Positions 1 to 11,885 of a stretch of 64,000 bases of DNA are shown here, piece by piece. The notes below the pieces were generated by a model. That model ran no database searches. It saw only the letters and a list, made by a program, of their open reading frames with translations, and was not told where the DNA came from. The stretch covers positions 522,001 through 586,000 of the forward strand of contig CANPUZ010000060.1 in assembly GCA_947579665.1 (NCBI GenBank), read 5' to 3'. How positions within the stretch are numbered: position 1 is the stretch's first letter; every line of letters starts with the position of its first letter. The DNA comes from Sympetrum striolatum (taxonomy: Eukaryota > Arthropoda > Insecta > Odonata > Libellulidae). Made by a program: the position numbers and the translations under genes.

Positions 1-28
1 ACCTAATTATATTTATTATTGTAAGGCC

Positions 29-1036
29 ATGGAAGAAAGAAAAGCAAAAACACGCAAATCGTACACGGCTCAATTTAAGCTGGAAGTTATTCAGTTTGCA
101 AAAGTTAATGGAAATCGTGCAGCAGGGAGAAAATTCAATGTAAATGAAGCTAGTGTGAGAGAGTGGCGAAAGAATGAGGAGGTTTTTAAGAAACTGCATC
201 GTGGAAAACAAGTCATGCGCTACAGAAAGTGTTTCTGGCCAACACTCAAAAAAGAACTTTACGACTGAACTACTCGTGAACGATCAAGAGGAATAAGACT
301 ATCAACAACTAGAATTTTACTTCAAGCAAAGCAAATTGCACGAGAGAAAAACATAATTGACTTCAAAGCATATCCCTTTTGGGGATTCCGGTTCATGATG
401 AGAAATAATTTAAGTGTTCGTGCCTCGACAAGCATTGGTCAGAAACTACCTGTACATTGGGGGACCAAGGTGATAGCATTTAGACAGTTTTTGAAAGAGT
501 ACATTTTCGAAGTGGAAGAAATGCATGTGGGTAATATGGATGAGGTCCCAGTAAGTTTTGACCTTCCAACTGCAATGACTGTGAATCTTGAAGGTGCAAA
601 GGAAGTGTCCATTACTACGACAGGACACGAAAAGTCAAATTTTACAATTGTATTGTGCATAACGTCAGATGGTTGCAAGCTATCTCCTATGGTGATATTT
701 AAGAGGAAAACAATTCCAAAGAGGCGTTTTTCGAAAGACCTTATTGTTTCAAATGAAAAAGGATGGATAAATAAAGAAATGCTGAAGACCTGGTTAGATA
801 ATGTTTGGAAAAAACGTAAACATGCTTTCTTCAGCCCCAAATCTGTTTTAATTATGGATGCATGTCGAGCCCATTTAGTGCCCGAAGTAAAGAAATTGGT
901 CAACAAATACTCCAAGGTAGCAATTATACCTGGTGGACTAACGAAGAAACTTCAACCCCTTGATTTAACGGTGAATAAATCCTTCAAATCAAAACTTCGA
1001 GCTAGTTTTAATGCAATTCTTGAACTAATTACTTAA
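29..1036 (+). pseudogene. pogo-family (DDE_1 superfamily) transposase, one in-frame stop
   Basis: A single reading frame runs from the ATG at 29 to the TAA ending at 1036, interrupted only by TGA at 266-268, so two apparent ORFs are one gene. The N-terminal ~80 codons (SYTAQFKLEVIQFAK, GNRAAGRKFNVNEASVREWR) look like the pogo/CENP-B-type helix-turn-helix DNA-binding domain. The C-terminal part is a DDE_1 catalytic core with all three expected acidic positions: NMDEVP (Asp codon 539-541), LIMDACRAH (857-859) and GGLTKKLQPLD (962-964). These families cut and paste DNA at TA targets. The product stops shortly after the third Asp, so the C-terminus is probably truncated. The closest style of protein I recognise is the POGK-like branch of pogo transposases. 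The TGA falls where a Trp (TGG) is plausible, which suggests a recent inactivation. No terminal inverted repeat was found in the window; the 5' end may lie upstream of base 1. Confidence 0.85.
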
Positions 1037-1309
1037 GTTTCCTTTTTTATGCTTTCGTCCTATGTGTTATGCAGACAATGTTTTTTCACCACTGTAATGT
1101 TTTGCAATAATTACTCTTATTTTGAAATTAGTTATATAATTACATTAACATTTACAATATGTTGGTTACAATAAAATTGCCCTAGTAAGTGAGTATTGCT
1201 TAGTCATTTGTTTCCGAGTTCAATATTCAATTAAACAAGATTTTCCATTGTATATCACGCACTATTATTTTTATCATTTTTTTATATTTTTTGTATAGAT
1301 AACAAGCAG
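1037..1309. other. AT-rich spacer
   Basis: AT-rich sequence between the pogo remnant and the LINE remnant. It may hold the 3' untranslated end of the pogo element, but I could not match a terminal repeat to an upstream partner. Nothing else recognised. Confidence 0.4.
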
Positions 1310-3000
1310 GTTATCTACCAGAAAATACGGTACTGATGAAAAGCATGATCTGTAATTTTCACCTTCCTTTTAAAAACTGGAACTATAATATTCATCTTCG
1401 ACTCTTCTGGACCGTCTCCATTATTATATGGTAATAGAAGCATATTTTTCTCTTCCAAGTTTTATGTTCTCTGGTGCTATTTCATCAAATCCAGCTGATT
1501 TACCAATTTCTATCACATTTATCCCTTCCTGTACTACTTCTCAAGTAATCATGAACTCATCTTCTTCATATTCATGTATCATACTTATGTTCATTAAATC
1601 TTTCTCACCACTCACTTTTATTTCACCAAACTTTTTCTCATAATATTTTCGTAATTCTTCCAAGAGTCCCTTTGTGACCAGTATATTTTCCTCATTATTT
1701 ACACTTTTATCTAGCTGCCTGTATTTCGCTTTTAATGTTGTGTGTCCAAAAATTGTTTGTTGTAAAATTTGTCTCTATTTCATTTTCAATATTTACCCAT
1801 GATGTTTGTTTTCTTATTAACTATTATCTGACAATTATTCTGTTTTTGTATGGACTTTCATCTATCTTTTTCTGTTTTAGTTCTCAAATACAGCTTCCAA
1901 GCTTTTTTACTCCTTTACTTTGAGCTTCTCTTCTTTTATCCAAAAGTCTGTTCTTCATCTATTGCTGATATTAACTTTCCCATACACTTCAACCGGTGCT
2001 TTTTACACCATTTTCTTTATTTTCCTACCTGTCATTTTTTTCAGCATCCTCAGTAATTTCAAGCTCTGTTATTTTTTATTTAGTTAGTTCCTACTTACTT
2101 ACTCTTACTTACTTACTCTTACTCTTATTATCAAGATCTGATAACTTGTCAACTTATTTTTTCTCAATCTTCGTATATGTTTCTCTATTATCTTTGTTAA
2201 ATCTTGTTTTATCAATCAGTGGTCTATGGTCTGTTCCTATTACTCCACACTACCATTTTCCTTATATCACTTTTACATCCATAATGGCGTTTCGGAGTGT
2301 TAGTGATTATCTTATATCAATTATTCTCTTAGCTTCTCTTCATTCAGCTTTATAGGTTATCTTGTGAACTATTTTGTGCTGGAAAAGGGTGTTTCATTGA
2401 AGCAGTTGGTCCTCTAAACAAAATTCTATTAATCTTTGGTCACTTTCATTAATTACTTTCTCCCCACCTTATGGGCCCATACTTTGTGCTCTCATATTGT
2501 TTCTTGTTGGTCCATAAAAAAATCCCATCAAAATCACTTGCCTATCTTCTTCATTCTCCTCTCTAACTGTTCTCTGTAGCTGAGCATAAAATTCTTCTTT
2601 TTCCAAGATCTCACTACTTTAATTGGAGAATATATTTGTATTATTGTGATTGTACTTTCAAGGTCTAATCTAGCTTATTTTCCTTGAGTAAACTGGTTCC
2701 CATAAATTACTCTTCTCCACTTCTTCATTAACAATCACAACAACTCCTTCCTTAGCTCTTCCCATCTTTACTTGTATGTAATATAACCCTGTTTCAGGTG
2801 CAGTATCCCACTTCCTTCTTTCTTTGTATATGCTCAATTGAAATATTTCCTATCCGTACGTTTCCATCTCTTCAACAGTTTCCTCTTTTCCATTACCAGT
2901 TTTATATTTCAAGTTCCAATCCTCATATTTTTTTTGCCAATCATCTTGAAAAAAATCTGCCCTGTCTGAGGCTTCTTGTTGTCTTCCATCATGTAGGCGA
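1310..3000 (-). pseudogene. Decayed APE-type LINE (endonuclease plus start of reverse transcriptase)
   Basis: Translating the minus strand across several frames gives recognisable pieces in the right order. Near 2915 there is RIGT(stop)NI, the usual RIGTWN start of the apurinic-like endonuclease. Around 2.5-2.7 kb pieces similar to the endonuclease core appear, including a damaged GDFN-like block followed by GPTRNNM-like and KVINE-like residues. Near 1.45-1.6 kb there is EIGKSAGFDEI followed by APENIK, the GKAPG-D-I motif at the start of the reverse transcriptase, and then IVPVFK near 1.38 kb, matching the IPIFKKGD block. The catalytic YxDD region is absent, so the copy is 3'-truncated. Many frameshifts and stops (TGA, TAA and TAG) show it is old. 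Plus-strand ORFs here are shadows. Clade is uncertain; the GTWN start and RT spacing suit RTE/CR1/Jockey-like LINEs. Confidence 0.7.
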
Positions 3001-3844
3001 TTAGTCCAGGGATGACTTCACCAGGCCCCCTTTGGCCTAGGGATTCACATTTCTTGTCTGGTCATCTCAGCTGCCTTAGCAATCAAAGGGCACAAGTTTC
3101 CACTGTATTTCACCAGCTATCCACTACTTTTCTATTTACCACCTCCCATGATGCGGGTCTAGAGGTTAGATTTTACTAGTTATCTTGGGTTAAAGTTATT
3201 TCCTGTTTGGTGTTACCTAGGGTGTTTTATATAGGGTAGTTGCACCAATGGTATTTGCTTAGGTAGACAGGAAAAAAAAAGCTGAGACTTAACGGCATTA
3301 AGTTTTCTAACAAATATAAGCATTAAGAAATGAGCTAGTTACCCTTCATTTTGTGAAATGGTATTGAATCAATGTTATAGAGAGGCTAGTTCTTGAGAAA
3401 AAGCATATTTTGAAACATGATGAGTGCAGGCCAATATCATATTGCTAAATTTTTTATGTTATTACATCTTGTTTTTGATAGTTCCTCAATGCATTTTGGT
3501 TGTGATAAGAGGCCACTTAGTTTATGCTGATATGGTTTCTGTATGGGTCTGTTAGGTGAACTATATTGAACTGATATCCCAGTATTGAACTTCTTGAAAT
3601 TGTAACGGGATTGATTTCTTTGAAACTTTACAATAGCTAGGTTGTCTTTTCAATATAAAAAAATAAATTTCAACCATGAGGTCCACTCCCTTTGGAAACA
3701 ATTTTGTGTGCTTTTTCATTCCTTGCCTAGGAGTATTTATTTTCTAATTGAAATATTTGACTAAAACAATATCCAAACTTTTACCATGCTTAAGAAAATG
3801 ACAGTATTTTCAATCAAGGCAAATTATTAAGAAATCTTTGAAAG
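3001..3844. other. Unassigned sequence upstream of the LINE
   Basis: The part nearest 3000-3180 is less AT-rich than its surroundings and could be the 5' untranslated region of the minus-strand LINE. From about 3200 it is AT-rich with no coding potential, repeat or RNA gene that I can recognise. Confidence 0.3.
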
Positions 3845-4110
3845 TGTAGCGGTCATAACTACCGCGCAGCGGCCATGTTAAGCGCTGCGTTGTCAACAGT
3901 ACTCAACCTCTACCACCAGGTGGCACGAAGAGCGAGAGAAAGGACACTACGACGCCATGGCCATGACGCCTTCTTCTTCAACTGGCGGTGGTGCAAGAAA
4001 GTTCTCTCGTTCCTCTCTGGTGCTCGTGTTCGCTTCTTGTAATTGTTAATTGTTAATAAACACCTATGTTAAGAACGGCATTGGCATGATTAGTGTTAAT
4101 TAAGTTAACA
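3845..4110 (+). mobile_element. Probable solo LTR (266 bp)
   Basis: A GC-richer island with sharp edges in AT-rich sequence. It starts TGTAGCGGTC and ends GTTAACA, satisfying the TG...CA rule of LTRs, and has an AATAAA signal at 4055-4060 near its 3' end, as LTRs do. No second copy, no gag-pol sequence and no clear flanking duplication are visible, so it would be a solo or truncated LTR. A GC-rich promoter or another element remains possible. Confidence 0.45.
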
Positions 4111-5530
4111 TCCCCCGTGCAACCCGCTAAAAAAGTTATTGCTTTTAATTTTCTAAGACACTGTCCGATTAATAATAAACTGTGTTAATAATAAATTTCC
4201 CAATGAAAATAGTAAAGAATAAAATAAAACCAGAAGAAAAAGTTACTATTTATAAAGCCACAATTTTTATTTTATTATTTCAGTCAAATATAACTTGTAA
4301 TTAGGACTTATAGCAAGTCAGGAAGATCTATAAGTATGCTATACTTAGAGATTTGTTTCAGTATAAAATCTAATGTAACTGAATCTTAAACTCAATATTA
4401 ACAGAGTCAAGTTCTCATATTTTGTCAATAAAAGATAAAGGTTGCCAAGTATAGTGCCAGGCATCCAGAATGTGATAATTAGAAGCAGGAGATAGTTTAA
4501 AATGTCAATTTGGGTAAAACTATGTAAAAATATCTATCTAATATACAAATCTCTGTAAACTCAAACTTAAGTCAATTTGTCTGGGCTTGTTATATTTCCA
4601 GAATGGGAGTGTTGGAAGAATCATGTTAACTTGCTCTGAGAGTAAAAAATTTAGATGGACATAGTGCACCTGTGCACACACCTATAGCTGAAAAAATCTT
4701 GATTATTATAAATAACTAGCAAACTCCTCCGTCATGTATGACAGGTCTTAATTTCAGTTTTTTAATAAATGATGCAACATTTAAATATTGATGACTTAAT
4801 ATATAACTTATCAATACCCTAATTCTTTTGATAAATTCTAATTAGGATGGAATTTCAAATTTTATATTTAAATTTTATATTAGCAAAATTCCAAAAAATT
4901 ACGAATTCGATTCCATTGAACACTATGCATTTAGTGAGAATCACACAAACACACTGCTTAAAAATCTCTGCTATAAAATCGAGTTTGCATTAAAATTCTG
5001 TCTCTCAAAAATCTTCTCCTGCCTCTACGTAATATTTCTTCATCATCTTGATCTCCACAAACGAACGTATACATGTACTCTTGTAAATTGGTTTGATAAA
5101 TAAAAACTCCAAAATGACCGCAATTTTGTTCCTGCTTTTTAAATATCATAATTTACATTCGCTGAAATCTCAGTAAATTGCCTCCTTGTCATAAATTCTG
5201 ACATAAGTTCCTACCATTAATTTGGTATGGACTTAAAAATCCTCATGTATTCTTTTGGGAAAATGAATATATTCTACATTCACCTTGGTCATCAGGGCAA
5301 CTGGTTGTTTACTATGGAAAAATGTTTGTTTGTTTTGTCATAGTTCTTGTAATTCCGATTCAAAAAAGGGATTTTACAACAATAATAAGATTCTTCATTC
5401 AATTTTCCTTTGTTTGGTACTTTTCTTGACTTCGTAAGACCATTATTTCCAATTTCATTCTGTAAAAGTAATAAAGCCTGCAAGGTACAAAAACGAACTT
5501 TACGTGCATTCCTTATGGAAACGTTTAATG
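4111..5530. other. AT-rich spacer
   Basis: No gene, RNA or repeat recognised. Short ORFs in this stretch lack any family resemblance and overlap in several frames. Confidence 0.4.
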
Positions 5531-5534
5531 GAGT

Positions 5535-5552
5535 CCTGGGTTCGAACCCGAG
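5535..5552 (+). other. Isolated T-arm/B-box-like sequence
   Basis: CCTGGGTTCGAACCCGAG contains GGTTCGAACCC, one base from the Pol III B-box consensus GGTTCGANTCC, and resembles a tRNA T-arm. No tRNA cloverleaf surrounds it. It lies about 8 kb outside the large B-box array and could be a tRNA-derived SINE scrap. Confidence 0.35.
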
Positions 5553-5924
5553 CCTTCATAGAGATGAGAGAACTTTTCATGTGGCTTTCAGCTTATTGGA
5601 AATACAAACAAACAAAGGATAGCTTTTTATTATGTAAGATAATTTAAGGTTATATTTTCCTGTGTATGTCTGTGTTTAAAATTATGGATAAAAATAACTA
5701 AGTTGCAAATGATATATTTTGATGTTAGCTCAACCATTGTATTGTTGATGCTGGAGGCAAATAATTTTATTAATGACCAAATAGTTCTGGCTGTTTTTTC
5801 ATAGCCATTGACAGATGCCTCCATCACCAGCATTAGATGAGCAGTGTTGTGATTATTTTTGTCTGGCAAAACTTGTATCTTTTCAGTATGCAGGATTTTT
5901 TAGATAACCATGCACATTAGTTGC

Positions 5925-6110
5925 GGCTGAACATGGTGTGGGCAACAGTCAGGCAAAGTTCCAAGGAAGGCAAAGAATGCGACTTGCAGCCAATCAGCCA
6001 TAAGAATATCCTGCAGCAGAAGAGTTGCTGAGTGTGTCTGGAGTGGGACCGAAGAGGAAAGAGCAAATCTGGCAACTGATTGTTTAAGCAGAATCTGGAT
6101 TTATCAAAGG
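5925..6110 (+). pseudogene. Possible helix-hairpin-helix coding remnant
   Basis: The frame beginning with the GTT near 5920 reads through two stops and contains ELLSVSGVGPKRKEQIWQL. This resembles a helix-hairpin-helix DNA-binding motif (pattern L-x-GVGPK-x-x-x-x-I), as seen at the C-terminus of KIF22-type kinesins and in ComEA-like proteins. A TTTTCAG acceptor-like site lies about 40 bp upstream, near 5880. Two in-frame stops and no extended homology make this weak; it could be chance. Confidence 0.25.
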
Positions 6111-6354
6111 TGAGCACCTAGGTTTATTTAGAGATAAAAAGATTAGATATAAGATAGCTAAGTAAGGTTGGGAAAATAACCAATTAGGGGGATTAGTTTA
6201 TTATGTAAGGTAATATAAAATGTATCTATTTGGGATTATAACATAATTGGGAAAAAAGAAAGAAAGAAGCATTTTATGGAGTGAAAGTAAAACAAAGTTT
6301 AATAAAAAACGATCTTCATGCTAAAAAGGGTGGTAGTCTTATATATGGAAAGGG

Positions 6355-6609
6355 GTATGTTTAGAATGGAAGAGGAGGAGGGATGACCCCTGGGGACTGG
6401 GGAAGGAGGCATTGTGGGCAGAGGGGTAAGTAGGAGGGGGAGAACAGATATTGGGAGGGGAGGCTCTGGAGGAAGGAGTGCTGAGAAGGGGGAGCAATAA
6501 CTGGGAGAGGGAGGGGTATGTAGTGTGCTAGGAGGGGTAAGAGGGAGGGGAAATGGTAGGAGTGGGAGAGGTGACCTTGGAGGAGCTAGCAATGCTGAAA
6601 GGGGAAGGA
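6355..6609. repeat. Purine-rich (G/A) low-complexity tract
   Basis: About 250 bp with almost only G and A on the plus strand and many runs of three to five G, giving potential for quadruplex or triplex structure. The opposite strand translates to a Pro/Leu/Ser-rich ORF (6299-6652), which I treat as a by-product of the base composition. Confidence 0.7.
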
Positions 6610-6627
6610 TAATAATAATAATAATAA
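6609..6627. repeat. (TAA)n microsatellite
   Basis: Six or so TAA/ATA units directly abut the purine-rich tract and are followed by CTTTATTATAATG. Such short trinucleotide runs often mark the tail of a non-LTR retroposon. Confidence 0.7.
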
Positions 6628-6629
6628 CT

Positions 6630-7385
6630 TTATTATAATGTTCTAGGTACAATTACCCCTAAGAACAAAAAACAGAACTTCTTTCGTGATGTCCATGCAC
6701 AACTACAAAAGATTTCTGTGACATCAGTTATATAAAAACTTTTTTTAAACAGAACACAAAAGTTATCTTAACTTATTAGAAAAAGAATACAATCAAGATT
6801 AAAGAAACAGACTAATAAACAAAATTGATAATAGATTATACATAAACGCATACATTTTATACATAAGAAAATCGATATAAGCACAGTTATGGGAGAGGTT
6901 AAACTTTTAACAGTAAGTAATTGTATAACTTACTGGAGTAAGATTATAAATCTGGTAATAATCTCACTCTGTAATGATTGAGGAAGAAAGAAAATGATTA
7001 GAGGTTACATTTAGGAATGCTGTGTTACAGATGGCCATTACCAAATGCTCATTTTTATAATATTTGTAAGTATTCTTATGGAGCTCTATTATATTCCTTT
7101 CCATGATCTTTCATGGAGATTCGTGATTTTTTTCAGTTACATCTCAATTTGATATCTTGTATTTTGCATTGGTCACGAGAATACCAAGTTCATGTATGTA
7201 CCAAGATATTGCTAATGTAAATTACTAAAATGTTCTAACCTTCCAGCAATTCAAATATGTGGTATATCTATCTCGCTTTGATTCTTCTGAATAATATTTC
7301 ATGTTTAGATTTTTTTGCCTCTCATACTTCAATTTTATTGTGATGTTTGGGTATTAATTTGGAAAACCTAAATGTTTTCATCGAT
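6630..7385. other. AT-rich spacer
   Basis: No gene or repeat recognised between the microsatellite and the 7.39-kb hairpin. Confidence 0.4.
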
Positions 7386-7422
7386 ATTTATAGGTAGGCT
7401 TTAGACAAGCCTACCTATAAAT
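7386..7422. repeat. Perfect 16-bp-stem hairpin
   Basis: TTTATAGGTAGGCTT (7387-7401) pairs perfectly with AAGCCTACCTATAAA (7407-7421) around a 5-nt loop, TAGAC; one more A-T pair extends it. The sequence is too short to be a MITE but could be the fold-back scar of one, or a structured RNA element. Confidence 0.8.
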
Positions 7423-7839
7423 TTATCAGCTATGGAGATAAGCCATTTAATTGATCCCATTCTTCTGAAAATAACTTTTTTAACATAGTAGTATAATTTT
7501 TGTTAATTGAATCTATACTGCTCTTGCAAATTTAATTTTTTCTTTGATATTTCTAATCCATGCTGAATATTTAGATACATTCTCACATGAAAGTGTATGT
7601 GCTATTAATTTGGATAAAAACAAATTAATGTTTATAAAGTAAGTTGCTCAATTGCTACCCATTGTAAAATAATTTCCAAATTTCCATTTGGATGTTTTTT
7701 TAAATAACATCCAAATTTCTTCTAACACTGTTATTTAATTAATTATTATACATTCTATGGTAAGGTAGATAGAAGAGGAAACTTCATATACTTACATAAA
7801 TTAAATATGAAATGAAAAACTAACAGAAATATTAAGATA

Positions 7840-8410
7840 TATCTTAAGAGAAAAATTTAAGATGAGTAAAGATTAATTTTAATTAAATTAAAACAATTTG
7901 AAGATAACATTTTAGATTAAATAAATCCTAAATTTAAGACATAATCTCTAATAAAATACAATTGAGATAAAATTTAAAGAAAAGGTTAAATCTTAGATTA
8001 TATTAAAATTTAGAAAACGTCAGCTAATATAATATTTCAAAATTAGATCTTAGATAAAGTTTAAAGAACTTCTAGATAAAATTTAAAGTTAAAATACTGA
8101 GGTAAAATCATGTATAACATTTAGAGGTAAGATCTGTGTTAAAATTTAGAGATGAGATCTTAGATAAGATAAGATCTTTGTTAAAATTTAGATATGAGAT
8201 CTTAGATAAGATCTTTGATTATATAAGACATTTGTTAAAATCTAGATATGAGATCTTAGATAACATATTTCATTAGATAAGATCTTCGTTAAAATTTAGA
8301 GATGAGATCTTTTAAAAGATAAGGTCTTTGATAAGATAATATATTTATTGAGATAAGATCTTTATTAAGATTTTTGTTAAAAATTTATGGTTAAGATCTC
8401 AAAAATGTTC
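7840..8410. repeat. Decayed AT-rich tandem repeat, period about 55 bp
   Basis: Motifs GTTAAAATTTAGA, GAGATCTTAGATAA and AAGATCTTTG recur; clear units start near 8132, 8178, 8233 and 8290. Similar but more diverged sequence reappears after 12490, so the element at 8414-12489 seems to have landed inside this array. Confidence 0.6.
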
Positions 8411-8755
8411 TAACCCTAGTAGCACAGAAGATGCTGAGCATGTGCTCAGGGAATTTTAGTCATTTTAGCTAAAAAGTTTCAGAATCACAACGTGAGCATG
8501 TGCTAAAAATGTTTAAAGGTGATTTTAGAGCGCACGTTTTTCTGAACATGTTACCAGCATGTTTGTGGAAAATTTCATTCCACTTCCTTCTATAACTAAT
8601 AATTATAAAAATTTTTGATTGAATGCAGCTTTTCTTTCCTTTTGACAACTAAAATTAGAAAGTGGTCGTTTGTAATAGAGATAAGGGCTTAAAGAAAGGA
8701 CATTAAATAAAAATTCTTATTCAACAATAGGCACTTTTTAAAATTCATCGATGGA

Positions 8756-8834
8756 ATCGTAAATCCATCAATCTGTTTTTAAAGTCTTCGATGGATCCAT
8801 CCACCGTTTCTTTATTCACCGATGGATTTACGAT
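8756..8834. repeat. Inverted repeat, 14-bp arms
   Basis: ATCGTAAATCCATC (8756-8769) is the exact complement of GATGGATTTACGAT (8821-8834). Several extra CATCGATGG-like motifs lie between, so this 80-bp stretch can fold extensively. It lies inside the CCCTAGTAGCACA element. Confidence 0.7.
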
Positions 8835-9541
8835 GCTTTCAACCGATGTCCATCACTTTCATGGAGATAATTAATTCGCGATGAAGAGTCAATATCTATT
8901 ATATATAGATATTATATATGGCTCTGATGACAGTAGTGGATCATTCAAATGTTAATATCAATAACCTCATAAAAGCCAGTAAATATCAACTTACAATGGG
9001 AAATATAACGTATTTATAATGCAACAATCAATGAACAAAAACGATGCAATGATTTACGTTTCAACCGATCTGCTGAATTCAACTCAAGGTTAAAGAATTA
9101 TGGAGATGGAACAAGTTTTAAATGCAACAGTAGCCATCTTGTCAAACAGCAGAAAAACCAGCAGACTATTCTTAAACTCATCAAGAATTGATAATCTATC
9201 GAAGTAATCAGACAAAGATCATCGATGCAGACCATAAATCATCAGATGGGTGAATTTAAAACCGTGCCTAACGCATGCAGCTAGCTATAACAGTTGAAGA
9301 ACGAATTGTGGTGGCGTGTTTCCTTGGCAGTTGACGTCGTTAGCTTATTTTATATATAATTATTTTTATAGTTCACTTATTTTAGTGTATACCCGTAATT
9401 TCCTTAGTGGAAGTGAGAATTTTTATATCAATAAGGATTAAGATATAGATGTCAATGTTTGAAAATCGAATTTGTGTAAAAATCGTGTGGTTTAACAATT
9501 TAAGTGCTGTTTGGTGGTTTGTGTGAATAGTAGGAACGTTA

Positions 9542-11485
9542 AGCCCGTCATACACGGTACAATCTAAAATAAAATATTGTGAAACATGGCCGCCGTCTTC
9601 TTCCTGATTGGCTGATTTTTTGAGAATCTCTCAGATTTTCGAACATGTTCTATTCTAAAATTATTGCGAATCGGCCATTTTCACAATTTAGACTATCCTG
9701 TCATCTAGGTGTCAGGAAGATGAACTCGTTGAGTTTGAGGATGTCAAGGATGATGTATCAGGCTTTCGCATTGGCCACAGTCGATTTCCGCCACTTGCAA
9801 CACTGTCTGACGCGCTCTTTTAACTTCCACATTGCCTTGTTTACCTTTTGAAATTGCTGCTTTCTAGATTTCTTGTGGGGAAAAAGTTCTTTTAAAAACT
9901 CATACCTGTTTACTTTAGTAGTTACTAGATTAGTTACTTAAGTTTAGTTTAGTTTTATACGTTATTTAAGAGTTAATCTACATATTAATACGTGAAGAGA
10001 AAACTTTGGATCCCTTTATAAGGATATTTCGCGAACGGTAGAGTTTGAGATTTGGCATAGTTAAAGTTTACACGGAGAAAGAATGCAGAAAGCTAAAATC
10101 TATGTCCAAATATCCTTGGTTTGACTCTGGATCAGTATAATCGTCTCTCATAAGAAATGCACACAAAGTTCATTTTGATCGATATCAGGCATTTTTTATT
10201 TTGAAGAATTAGATCAAAAATAATGGTAGCACCAAATCGAGATCAATACCAAAAGAAAGAAAATTGAATAAAGATTCTTATTTTGGTCGTAGAATATCGC
10301 ATTCGAGTCGAAATTAAGAGAATTCAGACAAAAATGGTGAAAATTCTGTGGGCATAAACAATTCCCTAACGACAAAGGTGATTGTTGGACTCAGCTCTCA
10401 TACGAATCAATGCGAAAGATAGGCTCATATGAAATGTATTGAGAAGAAGAGCTGAAATTTTATGGCAATAAAATGATACGTAAACTTTTGAAATTGAATT
10501 GATTGAAGCTATATATTTTTATGAATAATATCACCTTCTAAAATGTGGATTAATATTTTCGGCTTTGTAGATAAAACCTCAAACGATGTATGTTTACATT
10601 CTAAAAACAGGGAAAATTTTACCGTCAAAATCAATCGAAAGGCAGCAATATATACAAACGCGATTTTGTTCTAGCAACCAAATAAACAAATACTCTATTA
10701 TAATAGTTAACAAGCACTATTTGTGTAAATGGAAAATACACGTATCTTCACAAAAATGAAATGAATTCCAAATGGAATATATCTTATACCTCTATGAATA
10801 TCAAGTCTCATTTATATTAGCATTAATTTGATTCAATGATAACATGAAAAATTAAGAGTGACATTGAATTGAATCAAACAATAAATTAAACTACAAGCCG
10901 TAATTGTGTTTCTTTTATTGATACTAACATTTAATTTTAAATTCCATTGGTATTGCAGGGAATTAAGGCAAACAACACGCAACCTAATGGCGTGTTTGTA
11001 CACGCTCGCAGCTGACGTAATAGAACAAACTTCAAAAACATTATAAGCAATAAACATAGAGTTATAATCATTGAATAAAGATCCTTAAAATTGTGGTATT
11101 TTCTTTGTTGTGGATTATTCCAGGATGGTTTGGTCGAGGAGTCAGACCGAGAGATTCATTTCCATTGTAAGTGAGCGAGTTTTGTATCTATTTACATATG
11201 TGAAACTGTTTCTATCCCGTTTTGTTTTAGGTAGCCAACTACCACACAATTAGCATTATATTTTATGAAAAATCTCCTTTGTTCAGCCCTTCCCTGCGTA
11301 TTTTAGCCGAGATCCTTCCCTTTCATTCTAGCGAGAATCAGATTTCGCAGATCCGCCATGTTGGATTTAAAAAACAGAATATTTTATTTTAGATTGTATC
11401 GTTTATGAGGGCTCTCGGAGATGAAGTGAAAAATCAAATATTGTCGACAATATTTTATTTTAGATTGTACCGTGTATGACGGGCT
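9542..11485. mobile_element. PIF/Harbinger-like non-autonomous element
   Basis: The 39 bases at 9542-9580 (beginning AGCCCGTCATACACGG) are perfectly inverted at 11447-11485. The element is flanked by TTA at 9539-9541 and 11486-11488, matching the 3-bp TWA duplication typical of PIF/Harbinger. Length is 1,944 bp. The ORFs inside (9645-9851 plus, 10833-11057 minus) have no recognisable transposase or Myb domain, so I call it non-autonomous. An imperfect second copy of the 3' terminus lies about 71 bp inward (11375-11413), suggesting a duplicated end. Confidence 0.75.
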
Positions 11486-11801
11486 TTAGGCGATTCCATG
11501 TGTGTATTCGTGTTAAACTATAAAATAGCATGTATATAATTTTAAAATTTTCTGAATGTAGTTGTTTTCGTGACGTTTGACTCGCGTGATTTGTGACAAT
11601 TTTTGTTGAATATGTTTTTGTTTAATAAACAAAAAATGCCATACCTTAATCTCCTGTTTTAACTTTGTTTTCCTGCTGAAGAGAGTGATGGAATGTGATG
11701 TGTGTGAAATTTTTGATCGAGTATTATTAATAATATAGTCATTCAGCTGATAAGTGATTTAGAATGTTTCCTTTTATTAATATTCATCGTGTTTTCAAAT
11801 A

Positions 11802-11885
11802 CCTTGGAGATGTCAAGAAAGGTCACTGAGGCATCTCCAAGACATCTTGTTAGACATTCGAGATATCTCTGAGATGTGATTCTGC
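11802..11885. repeat. Short inverted/repetitive block (CTTGGAGATG)
   Basis: CTTGGAGATG is inverted as CATCTCCAAG about 25 bp later, followed by further GACATCT/GAGATGT motifs. It may be a small MITE remnant within the right arm of the larger element. Confidence 0.4.

Noticed and set aside
266..268. TGA read as Trp (alternative genetic code)
   Set aside because: TGA stands where Trp is expected in pogo (266), Tigger (20021) and the LINE start near 2905, but the LINE also has TAA and TAG stops and the Tigger has frameshifts, so ordinary decay by TGG to TGA change is simpler.
1428..2355. Plus-strand Phe/Ser/Leu-rich ORFs
   Set aside because: Antisense of the decayed LINE, whose reverse-transcriptase and endonuclease pieces lie on the minus strand.
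6299..6652. Pro/Leu/Ser-rich minus-strand ORF as a protein gene
   Set aside because: It is the complement of the polypurine tract and has no start context or domain.
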